Shown here: positions 16,231-25,185 of the stretch, piece after piece
How positions within the stretch are numbered: the first letter of the stretch is position 1
Layout of the letters: each line of letters begins with the position of its first letter
NCBI RefSeq assembly: GCF_021491355.1
Contig: NZ_JAKENF010000004.1
Span: 62,001 to 126,000, forward strand
DNA from: Alitabrizicola rongguiensis
GTDB taxonomy: Bacteria; Pseudomonadota; Alphaproteobacteria; Rhodobacterales; Rhodobacteraceae
Length of the DNA stretch: 64,000 nucleotides
Direction of reading: 5' to 3'
Made by a program: the position numbers and the translations under genes
The notes under the pieces: model-generated
What the model was told of the DNA's origin: nothing
The model's input: the letters and a program-made list of their open reading frames with translations, nothing else
Databases searched by the model: none

Positions 16231-16541
16231 GCCGGGCGGAGGTCGATGGTCCAGACCAGCCGCTCGCGGTCGCGGACGGGCGCTCCCTGGATGAGGAAGG
16301 CGTCGCCCTCGATCTCGATGCGGTCGCCGGGGCGTGGGGCTGGAACCTCGGCGACGCGCAGGTCGATCCGTGTGGTCTCGGACCAGAGCCGCGCGTCGCC
16401 GAAATCGGTGACCGCATCGGCACGCCGGGCGACGATGCGCACGAGCACCGGCGCGCCACCATCGGCGATGTAGACCGCATCCCGGCCGATGTTCGGATCG
16501 GCGAAGAGCGCCGCAAGTGCGACAGAGAGGGCGTCCGGCAT
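16227..16541 (-). CDS. Head-tail joining protein (gpFII-like)
   Basis: A 104-residue protein with the pattern of the head-tail connector family related to lambda gpFII: an N-terminal MPDALSVALAALFADP helix, the AVYIADGG strand, a DFGDARLWSETTRIDLRV segment and RPGDRIEIEGDAFLIQGAP, ending in a VWTIDLRP strand. It completes the filled head for tail attachment. It lies downstream of the major capsid gene, with a plus-strand toxin-antitoxin pair between them. The start is preceded by GAGGAAAC. Confidence 0.75.
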   Translation of the reverse strand: MPDALSVALAALFADPNIGRDAVYIADGGAPVLVRIVARRADAVTDFGDARLWSETTRIDLRVAEVPAPRPGDRIEIEGDAFLIQGAPVRDRERLVWTIDLRPA

Positions 16542-16599
16542 GTTTCCTCTTTCCTCAGAAAGGAAGTGATACTATGTTTGCAGCAGACAGGAGAAAGCT

Positions 16600-16980
16600 A
16601 TGCCCCTTTCCCATCAGATCGCCCAAAACCCTGTGGCCGGTGCCGTGCTGACCAAGGCCGCGCTGCGGGCGGCAGACCGGCTCGGCCTTTCGGGCCGACA
16701 ACTGGCCGACATCGTCGGCGTCTCCGAGGCGACCGTGTCGCGCTGGAAAAGGGGCGAAAGCCTGCTCGAGCCTGGCTCGAAGCCCTTCGAGCTTGCGGCC
16801 CTTCTGGTGCGGACCTTCCGCTCGCTCGACGCGATCACCGGGGGCGACGAGGCGGTGGCGCGGCGGTGGCTGGTCGCCCCGAACACCGCGCTCGTGGCAC
16901 GGCCCGTGGAGCGGATGACGCAGGTGCAGGGGCTTGTCGATGTCACGACCTATCTGGACGCACGACGCGCTCCGCTCTGA
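16600..16980 (+). CDS. Xre/MbcA/ParS-type antitoxin of RES-Xre pair
   Basis: A 126-residue protein with a helix-turn-helix (LSGRQLADIVGVSEATVSRW, residues 28-47) and a C-terminal DUF2384-like region (GGDEAVARRWLVAPNTAL) as in RES-domain antitoxins. It neutralises the toxin and represses its own promoter. AGGAGAAAG precedes the ATG. It overlaps the toxin gene by 41 bases. The pair is inserted antisense between the capsid and joiner genes. Confidence 0.8.
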   Translation: MPLSHQIAQNPVAGAVLTKAALRAADRLGLSGRQLADIVGVSEATVSRWKRGESLLEPGSKPFELAALLVRTFRSLDAITGGDEAVARRWLVAPNTALVARPVERMTQVQGLVDVTTYLDARRAPL

Positions 16981-17716
16981 GGCGCGGCCCTACGCGGGCC
17001 CGGCATGGCGGTTCGTCGAGGCCCAGCATCGGGTCTCGACCCTGAAACTTGTCGACAGCCTCGCCGAGCAGGGGGCGCTTGAGGAGATCCTCGAGGCCAC
17101 AAAGCCGCCCCTGCCGGAGGACTGCCGCGCGCTCGACTACTTGCTGGCCACGCCTTTCCGGTATCGCCCCTATCCGGCGGGATCGCGGTTTCGCCGTGCG
17201 GGACTGACGCCCGGCGTCTGGTACGGGGCCGAGGCACCCGAGACGGCAGCGGCCGAAATGGTCTTCTACCGCTTCCTGTTCTACGCCGAGAGCCCGGAGA
17301 CGCCCTTTCCAGACGATGCGGCCGAATACACCGCCTTCTCGGCGGAGGTCGCAACGCCCGTGGCAGTCGACCTGACGGCCGGGGCACTGGCCAACGATCA
17401 TGCCGCCTGGGCCCACCTCACCGACTACGCGGCCTGCCAGGCACTGGCCGAGGAGGCCCGCGCGATCGGTACAGAGGTAATCCGCTACGCCTCTGTCCGC
17501 GATCCTGCCCGGGGTGCGAACCTTGCCGTGCTGACCTGCCGGGCCTTTGCCGCCCCTCAGCCGGTCGAACGTCAGACCTGGCGCATCCGGATCGGCCCCA
17601 CCGGCGCGCAGGCGCTGCGCGAGCATCCGCGCCTCGGGATCGAGTTCCCGAAGGACAGCTTCGCCCCGGACCCACGCCTTGTCGGCATGCTATGGGACCG
17701 CCCCCGCGCCCGATAG
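16940..17716 (+). CDS. RES-domain toxin
   Basis: A 258-residue protein with the RES family pattern: an N-terminal RFVEAQHRVSTLKLVDS helix, FRYRPYPAGSRFRRAG with the conserved Arg residues, WYGAEAPETAAAEMVFYR with the conserved Glu, and an ending GIEFPKDSF. RES toxins degrade NAD+ and stop growth. An ATG at 16940 starts MSRPIWTHD; a TTG two codons earlier is the alternative. The length is slightly above the usual 150-250 residues. It likely stabilises the prophage or blocks competing phages. Confidence 0.8.
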   Translation: MSRPIWTHDALRSEARPYAGPAWRFVEAQHRVSTLKLVDSLAEQGALEEILEATKPPLPEDCRALDYLLATPFRYRPYPAGSRFRRAGLTPGVWYGAEAPETAAAEMVFYRFLFYAESPETPFPDDAAEYTAFSAEVATPVAVDLTAGALANDHAAWAHLTDYAACQALAEEARAIGTEVIRYASVRDPARGANLAVLTCRAFAAPQPVERQTWRIRIGPTGAQALREHPRLGIEFPKDSFAPDPRLVGMLWDRPRAR

Positions 17717-17723
17717 GCCGTCA

Positions 17724-18737
17724 TCACGTCCGCCGCGCCGAACGCAGCACCTGCGGCCGGGTGCAGATCGGCAGCGGGTTGCTCTCGATCTCAAGGCGCA
17801 CCCATTCGTCGCGGTCGCGGTCGGGGATCATGCGCGCATAGAGCGGCAGGCCAAGCGTGTTCACCGTCTCGAAGGTGTCGGCGGGGGCGAAGTAGATCTC
17901 GAACAGGCCCTCGACGCCTTCGGGATAGAAGTACGCCTTGTCGGTCGGCACGCCGAACCCAAGGCCGCCCCGGTAGCGGCGGAAGGTGATGCCGCCGAAG
18001 CTGACCTCTTCGCCCACGCGGCCGCGCAGATCGGCGGCGGCTGCGGTGTTGAGATAGGTCTCGCGCACCTCCTTGTGGGCCACGAGATCGGCGAAGAAGG
18101 CCGAGCCGCATTCGGCGCGCAGCTGGACCTGACCGGCCGCCAACCCGCCAAGGCTGTCCTCGACGCTCTCGATCAGCGCCTGGCAGCGCTTCCTGAGCGC
18201 GCCCGACGCGGGGCTCGCGTTGTCGAGGTCGAAGTCGACCTCCGTGGCGGGCGTGATGCCGAACTCGGTGAAGTAGTTCACCACCGTCGCCCCGTCCTTC
18301 GGATCCTTCACCACGCCCTGGATGCCGTTGAAGAGGTGGAACTCGAAGGTGGCCTCGGCGTCGTTCCGGAGTCGCCCCAGCTTGCGGGCCACCTCGGTCT
18401 GCACCTGCTGGGTGGCAGATTCCGACCCGTGGTCGCGGATGCCCTGGATCTCCGAGGCCCAGAGCACGTCCTGCTTCTTGAACTGCCGCACGACAAAGGC
18501 GCGCATCTCGCGGCGTTCCGGCACTTGGCTCTCGTAGGCCGAGCCACGTTCGGAGAACGGGATCAGTTGCAGCGTGCCGTCCCGGCTCTCGATCACGACA
18601 GTGCGCGACCGCACGCCGCGCGGCCCGAAGAGGTTGGCGCCCGAGAGGATCGCGGGCTTGAAGGGGATGTTCTCCAGTGCGCGGGTCAGTTCGATGATCG
18701 AGAAGGCATCGCCTTCGAAGATGTCCATGGTCGCCAT
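17724..18737 (-). CDS. Major capsid protein (gpE family)
   Basis: A 337-residue protein with the lambda gpE pattern: MDIFEGDAFSIIELTRAL, the N-arm with IPFKPAILSGANLFGPRG, a long helix (QQVQTEVARKLGRLRNDAE), and a late GVPTDKAYFYPEGVEGLF strand followed by YFAPADTFETVNT. It builds the HK97-fold shell. The gene follows the decoration gene by 24 bases and is followed by an antisense toxin-antitoxin pair. Length matches the family. Confidence 0.9.
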   Translation of the reverse strand: MATMDIFEGDAFSIIELTRALENIPFKPAILSGANLFGPRGVRSRTVVIESRDGTLQLIPFSERGSAYESQVPERREMRAFVVRQFKKQDVLWASEIQGIRDHGSESATQQVQTEVARKLGRLRNDAEATFEFHLFNGIQGVVKDPKDGATVVNYFTEFGITPATEVDFDLDNASPASGALRKRCQALIESVEDSLGGLAAGQVQLRAECGSAFFADLVAHKEVRETYLNTAAAADLRGRVGEEVSFGGITFRRYRGGLGFGVPTDKAYFYPEGVEGLFEIYFAPADTFETVNTLGLPLYARMIPDRDRDEWVRLEIESNPLPICTRPQVLRSARRT

Positions 18738-18761
18738 GGGGATGTCCTTTCGAGGAAGTGA

Positions 18762-19133
18762 TCAGCGCAGCAGGATGCCGAGCGCGGCCAGCGCCGCAGT
18801 GGCGGCGGTGATCTGGGGTTCCGTGGCACCCTCGGGCCACACGAGGTCGTTGCGGTTGACGATGGCCGGGCCGCGCAGGACCGCGACGGCGGCGGCATCG
18901 GCGGCCGTCGCGTCAGCCGGCCCCCAGAGTATCCCGGCGGCGTTCTGGCTGCCGTTCGACGCGGCGGGGGCAAGCTGGGTGAACTTCCCGCCCGTGGTGA
19001 TCTTGCCCAGCACCGTTCCGGGGTCGAGCTTGCCCGCGCCGGAGGTGAGGGTGACGGTCTCACGGGTGTAGTCGCGCGAGGTTTCCCAGACGAGGAAGCC
19101 GCCCGCATGTCTGCCTTCGGTCAGCGTGGTCAT
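18762..19133 (-). CDS. Head decoration protein (gpD-like)
   Basis: A 123-residue protein with the gpD fold pattern: FLVWETSRDYTRETVTLTSG, then LDPGTVLGKITTGGKFTQ and AAGILWGPADATAA, ending in a helix. Lambda gpD trimers stabilise the expanded capsid. It lies between the ClpP-type protease and the major capsid gene, as in lambda. The size fits the family. Confidence 0.9.
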   Translation of the reverse strand: MTTLTEGRHAGGFLVWETSRDYTRETVTLTSGAGKLDPGTVLGKITTGGKFTQLAPAASNGSQNAAGILWGPADATAADAAAVAVLRGPAIVNRNDLVWPEGATEPQITAATAALAALGILLR

Positions 19134-19139
19134 GGAGGA

Positions 19140-20144
19140 TCATCCTTTCAGCTTGAAGGTGCGGGCGATCACGTCGCCCCAGGGACGGGCGGTGGGAGTG
19201 GGCCCGGGTTGCGGGTGATGGGGGCTGATCTGCGCCTCCGCCTCCGCCCTCGCGGCAAGAAGGCTCGCGCGCACCGCATCGAGGTTGGCGTCCTCTTCGA
19301 GGAAGCGCCCGGCCATCTGCGGCTGTCCCGCAAGGCGACAGAGGTCTACCACGGCACGGGCATGGGCGATGGCGTCACGCCGGATGGCGGTTGGATCGAT
19401 GCCTGTCACCACAGGGTCTGGACTTGGCGGTGTGCCCGGCTCAGGCTCGGGTTCACCTTGGATCGCGAGAGCCTCGTCGCAGATCTCGCCGCCTGTGACG
19501 TCTCCGGCGGCTTCATTGACGTCCTGATTGCTCTCGGAAGCCGGATCAGCGATGGCTTCCGCAAGTGCGGGTGGCGCGTTGCGGAACCGCCCGATGTCAA
19601 AGCTGGCTGCAATCCGCACTGGCTCGATCATGCGGGTGGCAAGCCCCGCCTCGAGGGCCGCTTCCGCATCGAACCAGGTCTCGGCCGCCATCAGCGCCGC
19701 GATCTCCTCTTCGGTGCGTCCGGACCGGGTCGCATAGCCACGGATCATGCCGTCCGCGATCTTGTCCATGGTGTCTGCCATCTCGCGCATGTCGGTGGCG
19801 GTGCCCATGACCAGCCCCGAAGGGTCGTGGATCATCAGAAAGGCATTCTCGGGCATGACGATCTCGTCACCCGCCATGGCCACATAGGAGGCGGCCGAGG
19901 CGGCCACGCCGTCGATCCAGACGGTGATCGTTCCGTCATGCCGGTGGAGGGCATTGTAGATTGCCACCGCGTCGAAGACCGAGCCGCCCGGACTGTTGAG
20001 GCGCAGATCGATGGGCACCCCGTCCGGCAGTGCGCCGAGTTCCGCGAGAAAGCCCTTGGCACTGACGCCATAGGCGCCGATCTCGTCATAGATCAGCACT
20101 TCCGCCCCGGTGCCGCGGGCGCGGATCGTGTACCAGTTCTTCAT
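19140..20144 (-). CDS. ClpP-type (S14) prohead protease with scaffold-like C-terminus
   Basis: A 334-residue protein. Residues 1-190 form a ClpP-like serine protease: LRLNSPGGSVFDAVAI oxyanion region, DGVAASAASYVAMAGD with Ser83 as likely nucleophile, and FLMIHDPSG with His106. The C-terminal 130 residues are acidic and helical, as in lambda gpC, where the region serves as scaffold. Start at 20144 (MKNWYTIRA) chosen because it follows the portal stop by four bases; a longer open frame upstream overlaps the portal gene and lacks support. Confidence 0.85.
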   Translation of the reverse strand: MKNWYTIRARGTGAEVLIYDEIGAYGVSAKGFLAELGALPDGVPIDLRLNSPGGSVFDAVAIYNALHRHDGTITVWIDGVAASAASYVAMAGDEIVMPENAFLMIHDPSGLVMGTATDMREMADTMDKIADGMIRGYATRSGRTEEEIAALMAAETWFDAEAALEAGLATRMIEPVRIAASFDIGRFRNAPPALAEAIADPASESNQDVNEAAGDVTGGEICDEALAIQGEPEPEPGTPPSPDPVVTGIDPTAIRRDAIAHARAVVDLCRLAGQPQMAGRFLEEDANLDAVRASLLAARAEAEAQISPHHPQPGPTPTARPWGDVIARTFKLKG

Positions 20145-20148
20145 CCTG

Positions 20149-21675
20149 TCACTCCTGTTCGGATTGCGCGGCCGCGTCAGATCCATCGGTTTCCGGGTCG
20201 GGTCGCCTTGAAGGCGTTGCCCGCGCGCCTTGCGTCTCGCCGGGGCTTGTCCGGTAGCGGAGGCCCAGATCGGCCGACCGCTTGGCATCAGCCGCGTTCT
20301 CGCGGTCGACCTCCTCGACGTCGTAGCCGGTGGCCTCGACCACCTTGCGCCGCGAGGTGATGCCCGCCTCCATGGCGAGGACCTGTGCCTGGATATCCTT
20401 CAAAGGATCGACCCAGTCCCAGCGCGGCGGGATCCATTGTGCTGCGCGGAATCGGCCGGGTGTGGCAGCGAACTCGGGCAGATCGAGCGCGCCCGACAGC
20501 GCCGCGGTTTCCATCCAGCGCGCCCAGATCGGACGGCAGAACTGGTGGACAATCACGCAATGTTGCAGCTGGCCGATGCGGCGACGGAACTCGACCAGTT
20601 CGGCCCTGAGGCTCGAGTAGTTCGCCTGCCGTACATCGCCGGTGACCAGGTGATAGGGCAGACCGAGCGAGGCCGAGACGGCGAGCAGCGTGCGGTACTG
20701 GAACGCCTCGTAGCCCCCGCCCACATCGGCCGGGCTCGAGAACTTCACGTCCTCTCCGGGCAGCAGAACCTGCATCGTGCCGGGCTCGAGGCTGGCAATC
20801 GCGGCACCCTCGGGGTCGGCGGCGCCTTCGCCCATCATCGGCTCTTCCGGCGCGGTCTTGGTGATGAAGCCCGCGAACATCGCCGCGGTCTTCTTCCGGT
20901 CGAGTTCCGCATCATCGTACTGGTCGAGCAGGAACAGCCGCACCATGGCAGGTGCCACATACGGCAGGCCTCGGATCTGGCCCGCATCGATGGGCCGGTA
21001 GATGTGCAGCACGTCCCCGGCCGGCACGCGGACCGTGTCGGGCACTGCCACCCGCTGGTCCGTGCTGTCACCCGGATGGCGGCGGCGGAAGTGATAGGCC
21101 ACGCGCCGCCCGATCCCGTCGAACTCGATCCCGCACCGGATGCGGTTGCCGTTGGCGGCTGTCTCGGTCTTCTCGAAGGGCAGCATCTCGGACTGCAGGA
21201 GTTGCAATTGCAGCGGCACCATCAGCCCGTCTTCGACGCGTCGGGGACGCAGACGCACGAAGCACTCGCCCGCCACGAACATTTCGCGCGCGACCATGGC
21301 CTGCAGTCCGTAGAAGTCAGTCAGCCCGTCCGCGTCGGCCTCGTCCGTCCATGCCAGCCAGAGCTTCTGGACCCGATCGCGAAGGCCCGCATCCTCGATC
21401 AACGAGGACGGCTTGATCCCGTCGCCGACCAGGTTTGCCGCAAAGGCCTCGCAGGCGTTTGCCGCATACCCGTTGGTGACAACCAGTTCACGGGCACGGG
21501 CCAGAAGGCGCGGACCGCCGGCGGCCACCAGCGCATTGATATTCTCGAGCGGTGGATTCCAGCCCTTGAGCCGTCGCCGCGCCATGGCCCCTTCGAGCCG
21601 AGCGCGCACGGCTGCAGGGCTGCCGCTGGCCCGGCCGGGAATGGACCCGCCGCGGAACCTGTCGAACAGCCCCAT
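20149..21675 (-). CDS. Portal protein (gpB-like)
   Basis: A 508-residue protein with lambda-type portal features: an N-terminal MGLFDRFRGGS region, NINALVAAGGPRLLARARELV, a conserved NLVGDGIKPSSL stretch, GDVLHIYRPIDAGQIRGLPYVAP, and the NYSSLRAELVEFRRRI helix near residue 370. A long C-terminal helix (DPLKDIQAQVLAMEAGITS) precedes an acidic tail. It forms the dodecameric packaging channel. It lies directly after the gpW gene and before the protease. Confidence 0.9.
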   Translation of the reverse strand: MGLFDRFRGGSIPGRASGSPAAVRARLEGAMARRRLKGWNPPLENINALVAAGGPRLLARARELVVTNGYAANACEAFAANLVGDGIKPSSLIEDAGLRDRVQKLWLAWTDEADADGLTDFYGLQAMVAREMFVAGECFVRLRPRRVEDGLMVPLQLQLLQSEMLPFEKTETAANGNRIRCGIEFDGIGRRVAYHFRRRHPGDSTDQRVAVPDTVRVPAGDVLHIYRPIDAGQIRGLPYVAPAMVRLFLLDQYDDAELDRKKTAAMFAGFITKTAPEEPMMGEGAADPEGAAIASLEPGTMQVLLPGEDVKFSSPADVGGGYEAFQYRTLLAVSASLGLPYHLVTGDVRQANYSSLRAELVEFRRRIGQLQHCVIVHQFCRPIWARWMETAALSGALDLPEFAATPGRFRAAQWIPPRWDWVDPLKDIQAQVLAMEAGITSRRKVVEATGYDVEEVDRENAADAKRSADLGLRYRTSPGETQGARATPSRRPDPETDGSDAAAQSEQE

Positions 21676-21677
21676 GC

Positions 21678-21893
21678 TCAGAGCCCCTTTTCCGTGATGA
21701 CGCGCACTTGCCGCACGATCCGCCGCCCTTCGGCTGAAGCGATTTCGCGATCCAGCGCCTCGAGGGCCCGGTCGATCTCCGCCACGGTACGGTAATCCAC
21801 TGTCTTTCCGTCATAGCTGACACGGGCCACGCCCGAGGCACGCTGTGCGGCCAACGCCTCGCGACGGGAGCGGAGGTCCGTGATTGTCGCCAT
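21678..21893 (-). CDS. gpW-like head-tail joining protein
   Basis: A 71-residue protein: MATITDLRSRREALAAQRASG, then a VSYDGKTVDYRTVAEIDRAL beta hairpin and helix. This is the gpW fold pattern, and the size and the place between terminase and portal match lambda. gpW seals the packaged head. It stops two bases before the portal gene. Confidence 0.8.
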   Translation of the reverse strand: MATITDLRSRREALAAQRASGVARVSYDGKTVDYRTVAEIDRALEALDREIASAEGRRIVRQVRVITEKGL

Positions 21894-21941
21894 GACGGCC
21901 CACCTCTATCCTGCTCGCAACCCGTCCTGACCAGGCCCGCC

Positions 21942-22556
21942 ATGACCGACCGGATTGCCCGCCTTCGCATCGAACTGCTGCATCTCGAGCCCTGCATCTG
22001 GCGTGAGCTCGAGGTCAGCCTGACCACCAACCTCCGCGCCCTGCACGAAATCATCCAGGCGGTGATGCCGTGGGAGAACTACCATCTCTATGATTTCCGG
22101 GTCGGCGACAGGGTCTATGGCGAACCCGATCCAGAGGACGCAGTGTGGGGCCGCAAGATCTATCAGGCCAAGGGCATGCGCCTCGGCACGCTGATCGATC
22201 GCGGCGTGACCGAGTTCCTCTACACCTACGATTTCGGGGACGACTGGCAGCACCGCGTCCTTGTCGAACACGTCGGCGCGGCCGATCCCGGCACAGATTA
22301 TCCGCTGTTCGTCGCGGGCGAGCGCACCGCGCCGCCCGAGGATGTGGGTGGTCCACCCGGCTTCATGGAGTTCGTCGAGGCCATCGCAAACCGCCGCCAT
22401 CCGCAGCACAAGGACATGGTCCGCTGGTATGGCGGCCCCTTCAACCCGGTGGACTTTGGCGAACCCGAGATCGCGGCGCGCGTGCGCGATCTTGCCAGCC
22501 GGCGCAAGGTTTCCCTCGAGGCCTTCGCCCGCAGCCGCGTGCTGCGACAGCAGTAG
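21942..22556 (+). CDS. Plasmid pRiA4b ORF-3 family protein (accessory)
   Basis: A 204-residue protein of the pRiA4b ORF-3 family: RIELLHLEPCIWRELEVS, LHEIIQAVMPWENYHLYDF, a FLYTYDFGDDWQHRVLVE strand, and the GGPPGFMEFVEAI motif. Function of the family is not known; many occur in mobile elements. It is transcribed against the flanking gpW and terminase genes, so it is an inserted accessory gene, not a structural gene. Confidence 0.8.
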   Translation: MTDRIARLRIELLHLEPCIWRELEVSLTTNLRALHEIIQAVMPWENYHLYDFRVGDRVYGEPDPEDAVWGRKIYQAKGMRLGTLIDRGVTEFLYTYDFGDDWQHRVLVEHVGAADPGTDYPLFVAGERTAPPEDVGGPPGFMEFVEAIANRRHPQHKDMVRWYGGPFNPVDFGEPEIAARVRDLASRRKVSLEAFARSRVLRQQ

Positions 22557-22565
22557 TTCCGAAGG

Positions 22566-24566
22566 TCAGCCCATATAGGTCGAGCGCACCGTCCTGCGCC
22601 GAGGCCCCTGTGGAGTCCCTGGAATACGCGCTGGCGTTGGTCCGCTCTCGGCCCGAATTGCGTCCCGGTCCGGGAACTGCCGTTCCAGATCCTGCCACCG
22701 GGCCTCCGGCCAGCGATCCGCGCCCGCGATCCAGGCAGCGGCGCGGGCGTAGACCCGGCAGTCCAGCGCCTCGTTGCGCTCGCGCAGCTTCTGCCATTCG
22801 AGCTTGGCGAAGCCCCGCTTTGTGCGAACCGTCACCAGCTGTTCGGCCACGACCTGCTTCAGCCATTCGCTATCCACCCATGTCGGCAGGTGGATCGTGC
22901 CAGGCGGGAAGGTCGTGCCCTCGGCGCGTTCCTCGGTCGTCGGTCTCTCCAGCCGCAGGAAGCGGTAGGTCTCGGCTTTGAAGGTCGACACCGCCACGGT
23001 CCAGAGCCGCGCCCCGCGCCGCAGGCGTTTGCCGCCTTCGGTCGCATCGACAAAGGTCGGGCCCGACACCGGGCTTGCGCGGTTGAACCCCTCGACGCCC
23101 TTGACCGGCGACACCTGCGCAAACCCTTGCGCCCGCGACCAGGAGTAGACCGCCGGGGCCTCGTAGCCGGTGTCGATGGCAAGCCGTGCGATGCGCAGGT
23201 GCGCGCCGCGTTCGTGAGGCCAGGACCGATCCAGCAGCGCGGTCAGTTCCGACCAGGCGCCATGCCGGTCCGGCCCGCCCTCGATCACGACGTGATCGAC
23301 CAGCCAGCTTTCCAGCCCACGCCCCCAGGCCCAGACATCGACCTCGATCCGGTCCTTCTGCACATCGGCCCCGGCCGTCAGGAACAGCCCGCCCGCAGGC
23401 ACCGTGCCGGATGTCCAGCGCTCGCGCCGGTCGTAGAGCCGCTGCCAGTCCGGGGCTTCCCCGGTCTCGACCCAGGTCTCGCCGAGGATGGTATTGCGGA
23501 ACGCCTTGATCGCCTCGTCCGACCCCTGTGACGCGTCCCATGCCCGCACGATCCGCTCCCAGCTCAGCCAGCCGATCGGCGAGTAAAGCGCCGAGAGGTG
23601 ATATCCGACCGTGGTCGGATCGGCGGCCGTGGCGGTCGCCCGCCATGCGCCGCCCTCCAGCATCGCCGTCTTGTAGTGTTCCGCGATGGGCTGCTCGCAG
23701 CCCTCGCAGTGATATTCAGCCGTCTCCGGGCGGCCCTTCTGCCATCGCAGCCGGTCGAACTTCAGCCACTGCGCGTGGCTGCAATGCGGGCACGGCACGA
23801 AGTACCGCCGCTGATCGCTGGCCTCGTACTCGCGCTCGATCCGGCTCAATCCCCGGATGGTGGGCGTCGAGACCAGGAACACCTTGCGCCGGTGGGCGAA
23901 GGTCAGTGAGCGCGCCTCAGCCAGCGTGACCGGATCGCCTTCCTCGTCGGCCGAAGCCGGATAGGCATCGACCTCGTCGAGGAAGATGTAGCGCGCCGGG
24001 GTAGACCGCAGCCCGACCGCCGAATTCGCCCCGGTCATGATCAGGATGCCGCCCGCGAACTCCTTCGACAGCATCGTGTTGCCCGCGTCGCGGGACCGGG
24101 CCGGCTTGACCCGCTCCCGCAGCTCGGGGCTTTCGTCGATCAGCGGATCGATCCGCTGCCGCGAATTGCGCTTGGCCAGTTCCACGGTCGGCTGGACCGC
24201 CAGCATCGGGCCCGGTGCCTGGTGGATGGCGAACCCGATCCAGTTGTTCCCGGCCTCGGTCGCGCCGACCTGCGCGGCCTTCATGAACACGATCCGCTGC
24301 GTGGGATCGCCGGGCGATAGCCGGTCCATGATCTCGCGCATGTAGGGCGTGCGCGCGGTGCGATAGCGCCCCGGTTCTGCCGAGGCGCGGCCCGACAGCA
24401 CCCGGTGCCGGTCCGCCCATTCCGAGACGGTCAGATCCGGATCGGGTCGCAGCCCGTTGCCCCAGGTGCGCAGGATCTCCGCCGCGCCGTCGAAGTCGGT
24501 CAGGCTCTCATCATCACCGGAAGTCGGGCCGGACCTCGGCAAGCTCGTCGAGGTGGGCACGGACAT
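22566..24566 (-). CDS. Terminase large subunit (GpA family)
   Basis: A 666-residue protein of the lambda gpA type. The ATPase motif FMKAAQVGATEAGNNW (residues 94-109) is followed by PMLAVQPTVELAKRNSRQR; RYIFLDEVDAYP is the Walker B, and a CPHCSH/CEGC zinc site occurs near residue 260-295. Nuclease region with LTAGADVQKDRIEVDVWAWG lies near 400. The start overlaps the small subunit gene by 53 bases. It packages DNA and cuts at cos. Genes downstream follow the lambda order. Confidence 0.9.
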   Translation of the reverse strand: MSVPTSTSLPRSGPTSGDDESLTDFDGAAEILRTWGNGLRPDPDLTVSEWADRHRVLSGRASAEPGRYRTARTPYMREIMDRLSPGDPTQRIVFMKAAQVGATEAGNNWIGFAIHQAPGPMLAVQPTVELAKRNSRQRIDPLIDESPELRERVKPARSRDAGNTMLSKEFAGGILIMTGANSAVGLRSTPARYIFLDEVDAYPASADEEGDPVTLAEARSLTFAHRRKVFLVSTPTIRGLSRIEREYEASDQRRYFVPCPHCSHAQWLKFDRLRWQKGRPETAEYHCEGCEQPIAEHYKTAMLEGGAWRATATAADPTTVGYHLSALYSPIGWLSWERIVRAWDASQGSDEAIKAFRNTILGETWVETGEAPDWQRLYDRRERWTSGTVPAGGLFLTAGADVQKDRIEVDVWAWGRGLESWLVDHVVIEGGPDRHGAWSELTALLDRSWPHERGAHLRIARLAIDTGYEAPAVYSWSRAQGFAQVSPVKGVEGFNRASPVSGPTFVDATEGGKRLRRGARLWTVAVSTFKAETYRFLRLERPTTEERAEGTTFPPGTIHLPTWVDSEWLKQVVAEQLVTVRTKRGFAKLEWQKLRERNEALDCRVYARAAAWIAGADRWPEARWQDLERQFPDRDAIRAESGPTPARIPGTPQGPRRRTVRSTYMG

Positions 24567-25074
24567 GTTTTTCCAGGACCTTCTGCATCGCGGCTGGCTC
24601 GACGCCCAGATCGGCCGCCATCAGCGCCGCCGCGCGTGCAGGCCAGTTCACCCAAGCATCCCGCACCTCCCGCGCGAGGCGAAACACCAGCGACAGCGCG
24701 CGGGCCCGCTCGATCAACTCCCCCTTCAGCTTCTGGAGCCGGATACGCCGCTCCTGCGCCTTCAGCACTTCGTTCGCCGTCTTCGCCTGCAGGAAGGTCG
24801 TGCCGCCGCCGACCGCCGGGACCGCCAGCCCCTGTTCGCGGAGCGTGTCGCCGACAGCTATGACGGCAGCTTCTGGCACCGGCTTCAGCTTCGGTTGGGG
24901 TGGCTTGCGCGTCTTCGACGGGTCGGTTGTCTCCGCCCGCCTCGCGTCGCTGGCGGCCGCGTTGATGCTGCCGTCTGGATAGAGGACGAGCCGTTCGGCG
25001 GTCTTTGCCTTCTGGATCGCGCCGCGCGACAGCCCGACATGCGCGGCGTACTGGCGCTCGCTCATGCCCTGCAT
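24514..25074 (-). CDS. Terminase small subunit (Nu1-like)
   Basis: A 186-residue protein with an N-terminal helix-turn-helix (YAAHVGLSRGAIQKAKTAERL) and a C-terminal helical region (FLQAKTANEVLKAQERRIRLQKLKGELI...) that is typical of Nu1-type subunits which bind cos and recruit the large subunit. Its 3' end overlaps the large subunit. Two possible ATGs are three codons apart; the first is used. Confidence 0.75.
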   Translation of the reverse strand: MQGMSERQYAAHVGLSRGAIQKAKTAERLVLYPDGSINAAASDARRAETTDPSKTRKPPQPKLKPVPEAAVIAVGDTLREQGLAVPAVGGGTTFLQAKTANEVLKAQERRIRLQKLKGELIERARALSLVFRLAREVRDAWVNWPARAAALMAADLGVEPAAMQKVLEKHVRAHLDELAEVRPDFR

Positions 25075-25105
25075 CGACGGCTCCGATTATCATTCATTTT
25101 CATGT

Positions 25106-25124
25106 GCTTATCGAGTTGATAAGC
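25106..25124. promoter_or_regulatory. Inverted repeat between terminase and divergent accessory gene
   Basis: GCTTATC and GATAAGC flank a five-base GAGTT centre in the 111-base gap upstream of the terminase small subunit gene. It is a perfect seven-base inverted repeat. It could be an operator, or part of the terminase binding/cos region, which in lambda-like phages lies at this spot. Confidence 0.4.
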
Positions 25125-25185
25125 GTCGCGGACAGAGGGAACGTGTCGTCAGAAGGACGATGCAACTCACCACGGAGCCACCAGA

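Noticed and set aside
20230-21795. 521-residue plus-strand open frame
   Set aside because: It lies antisense to portal and gpW genes and has no recognisable domain.
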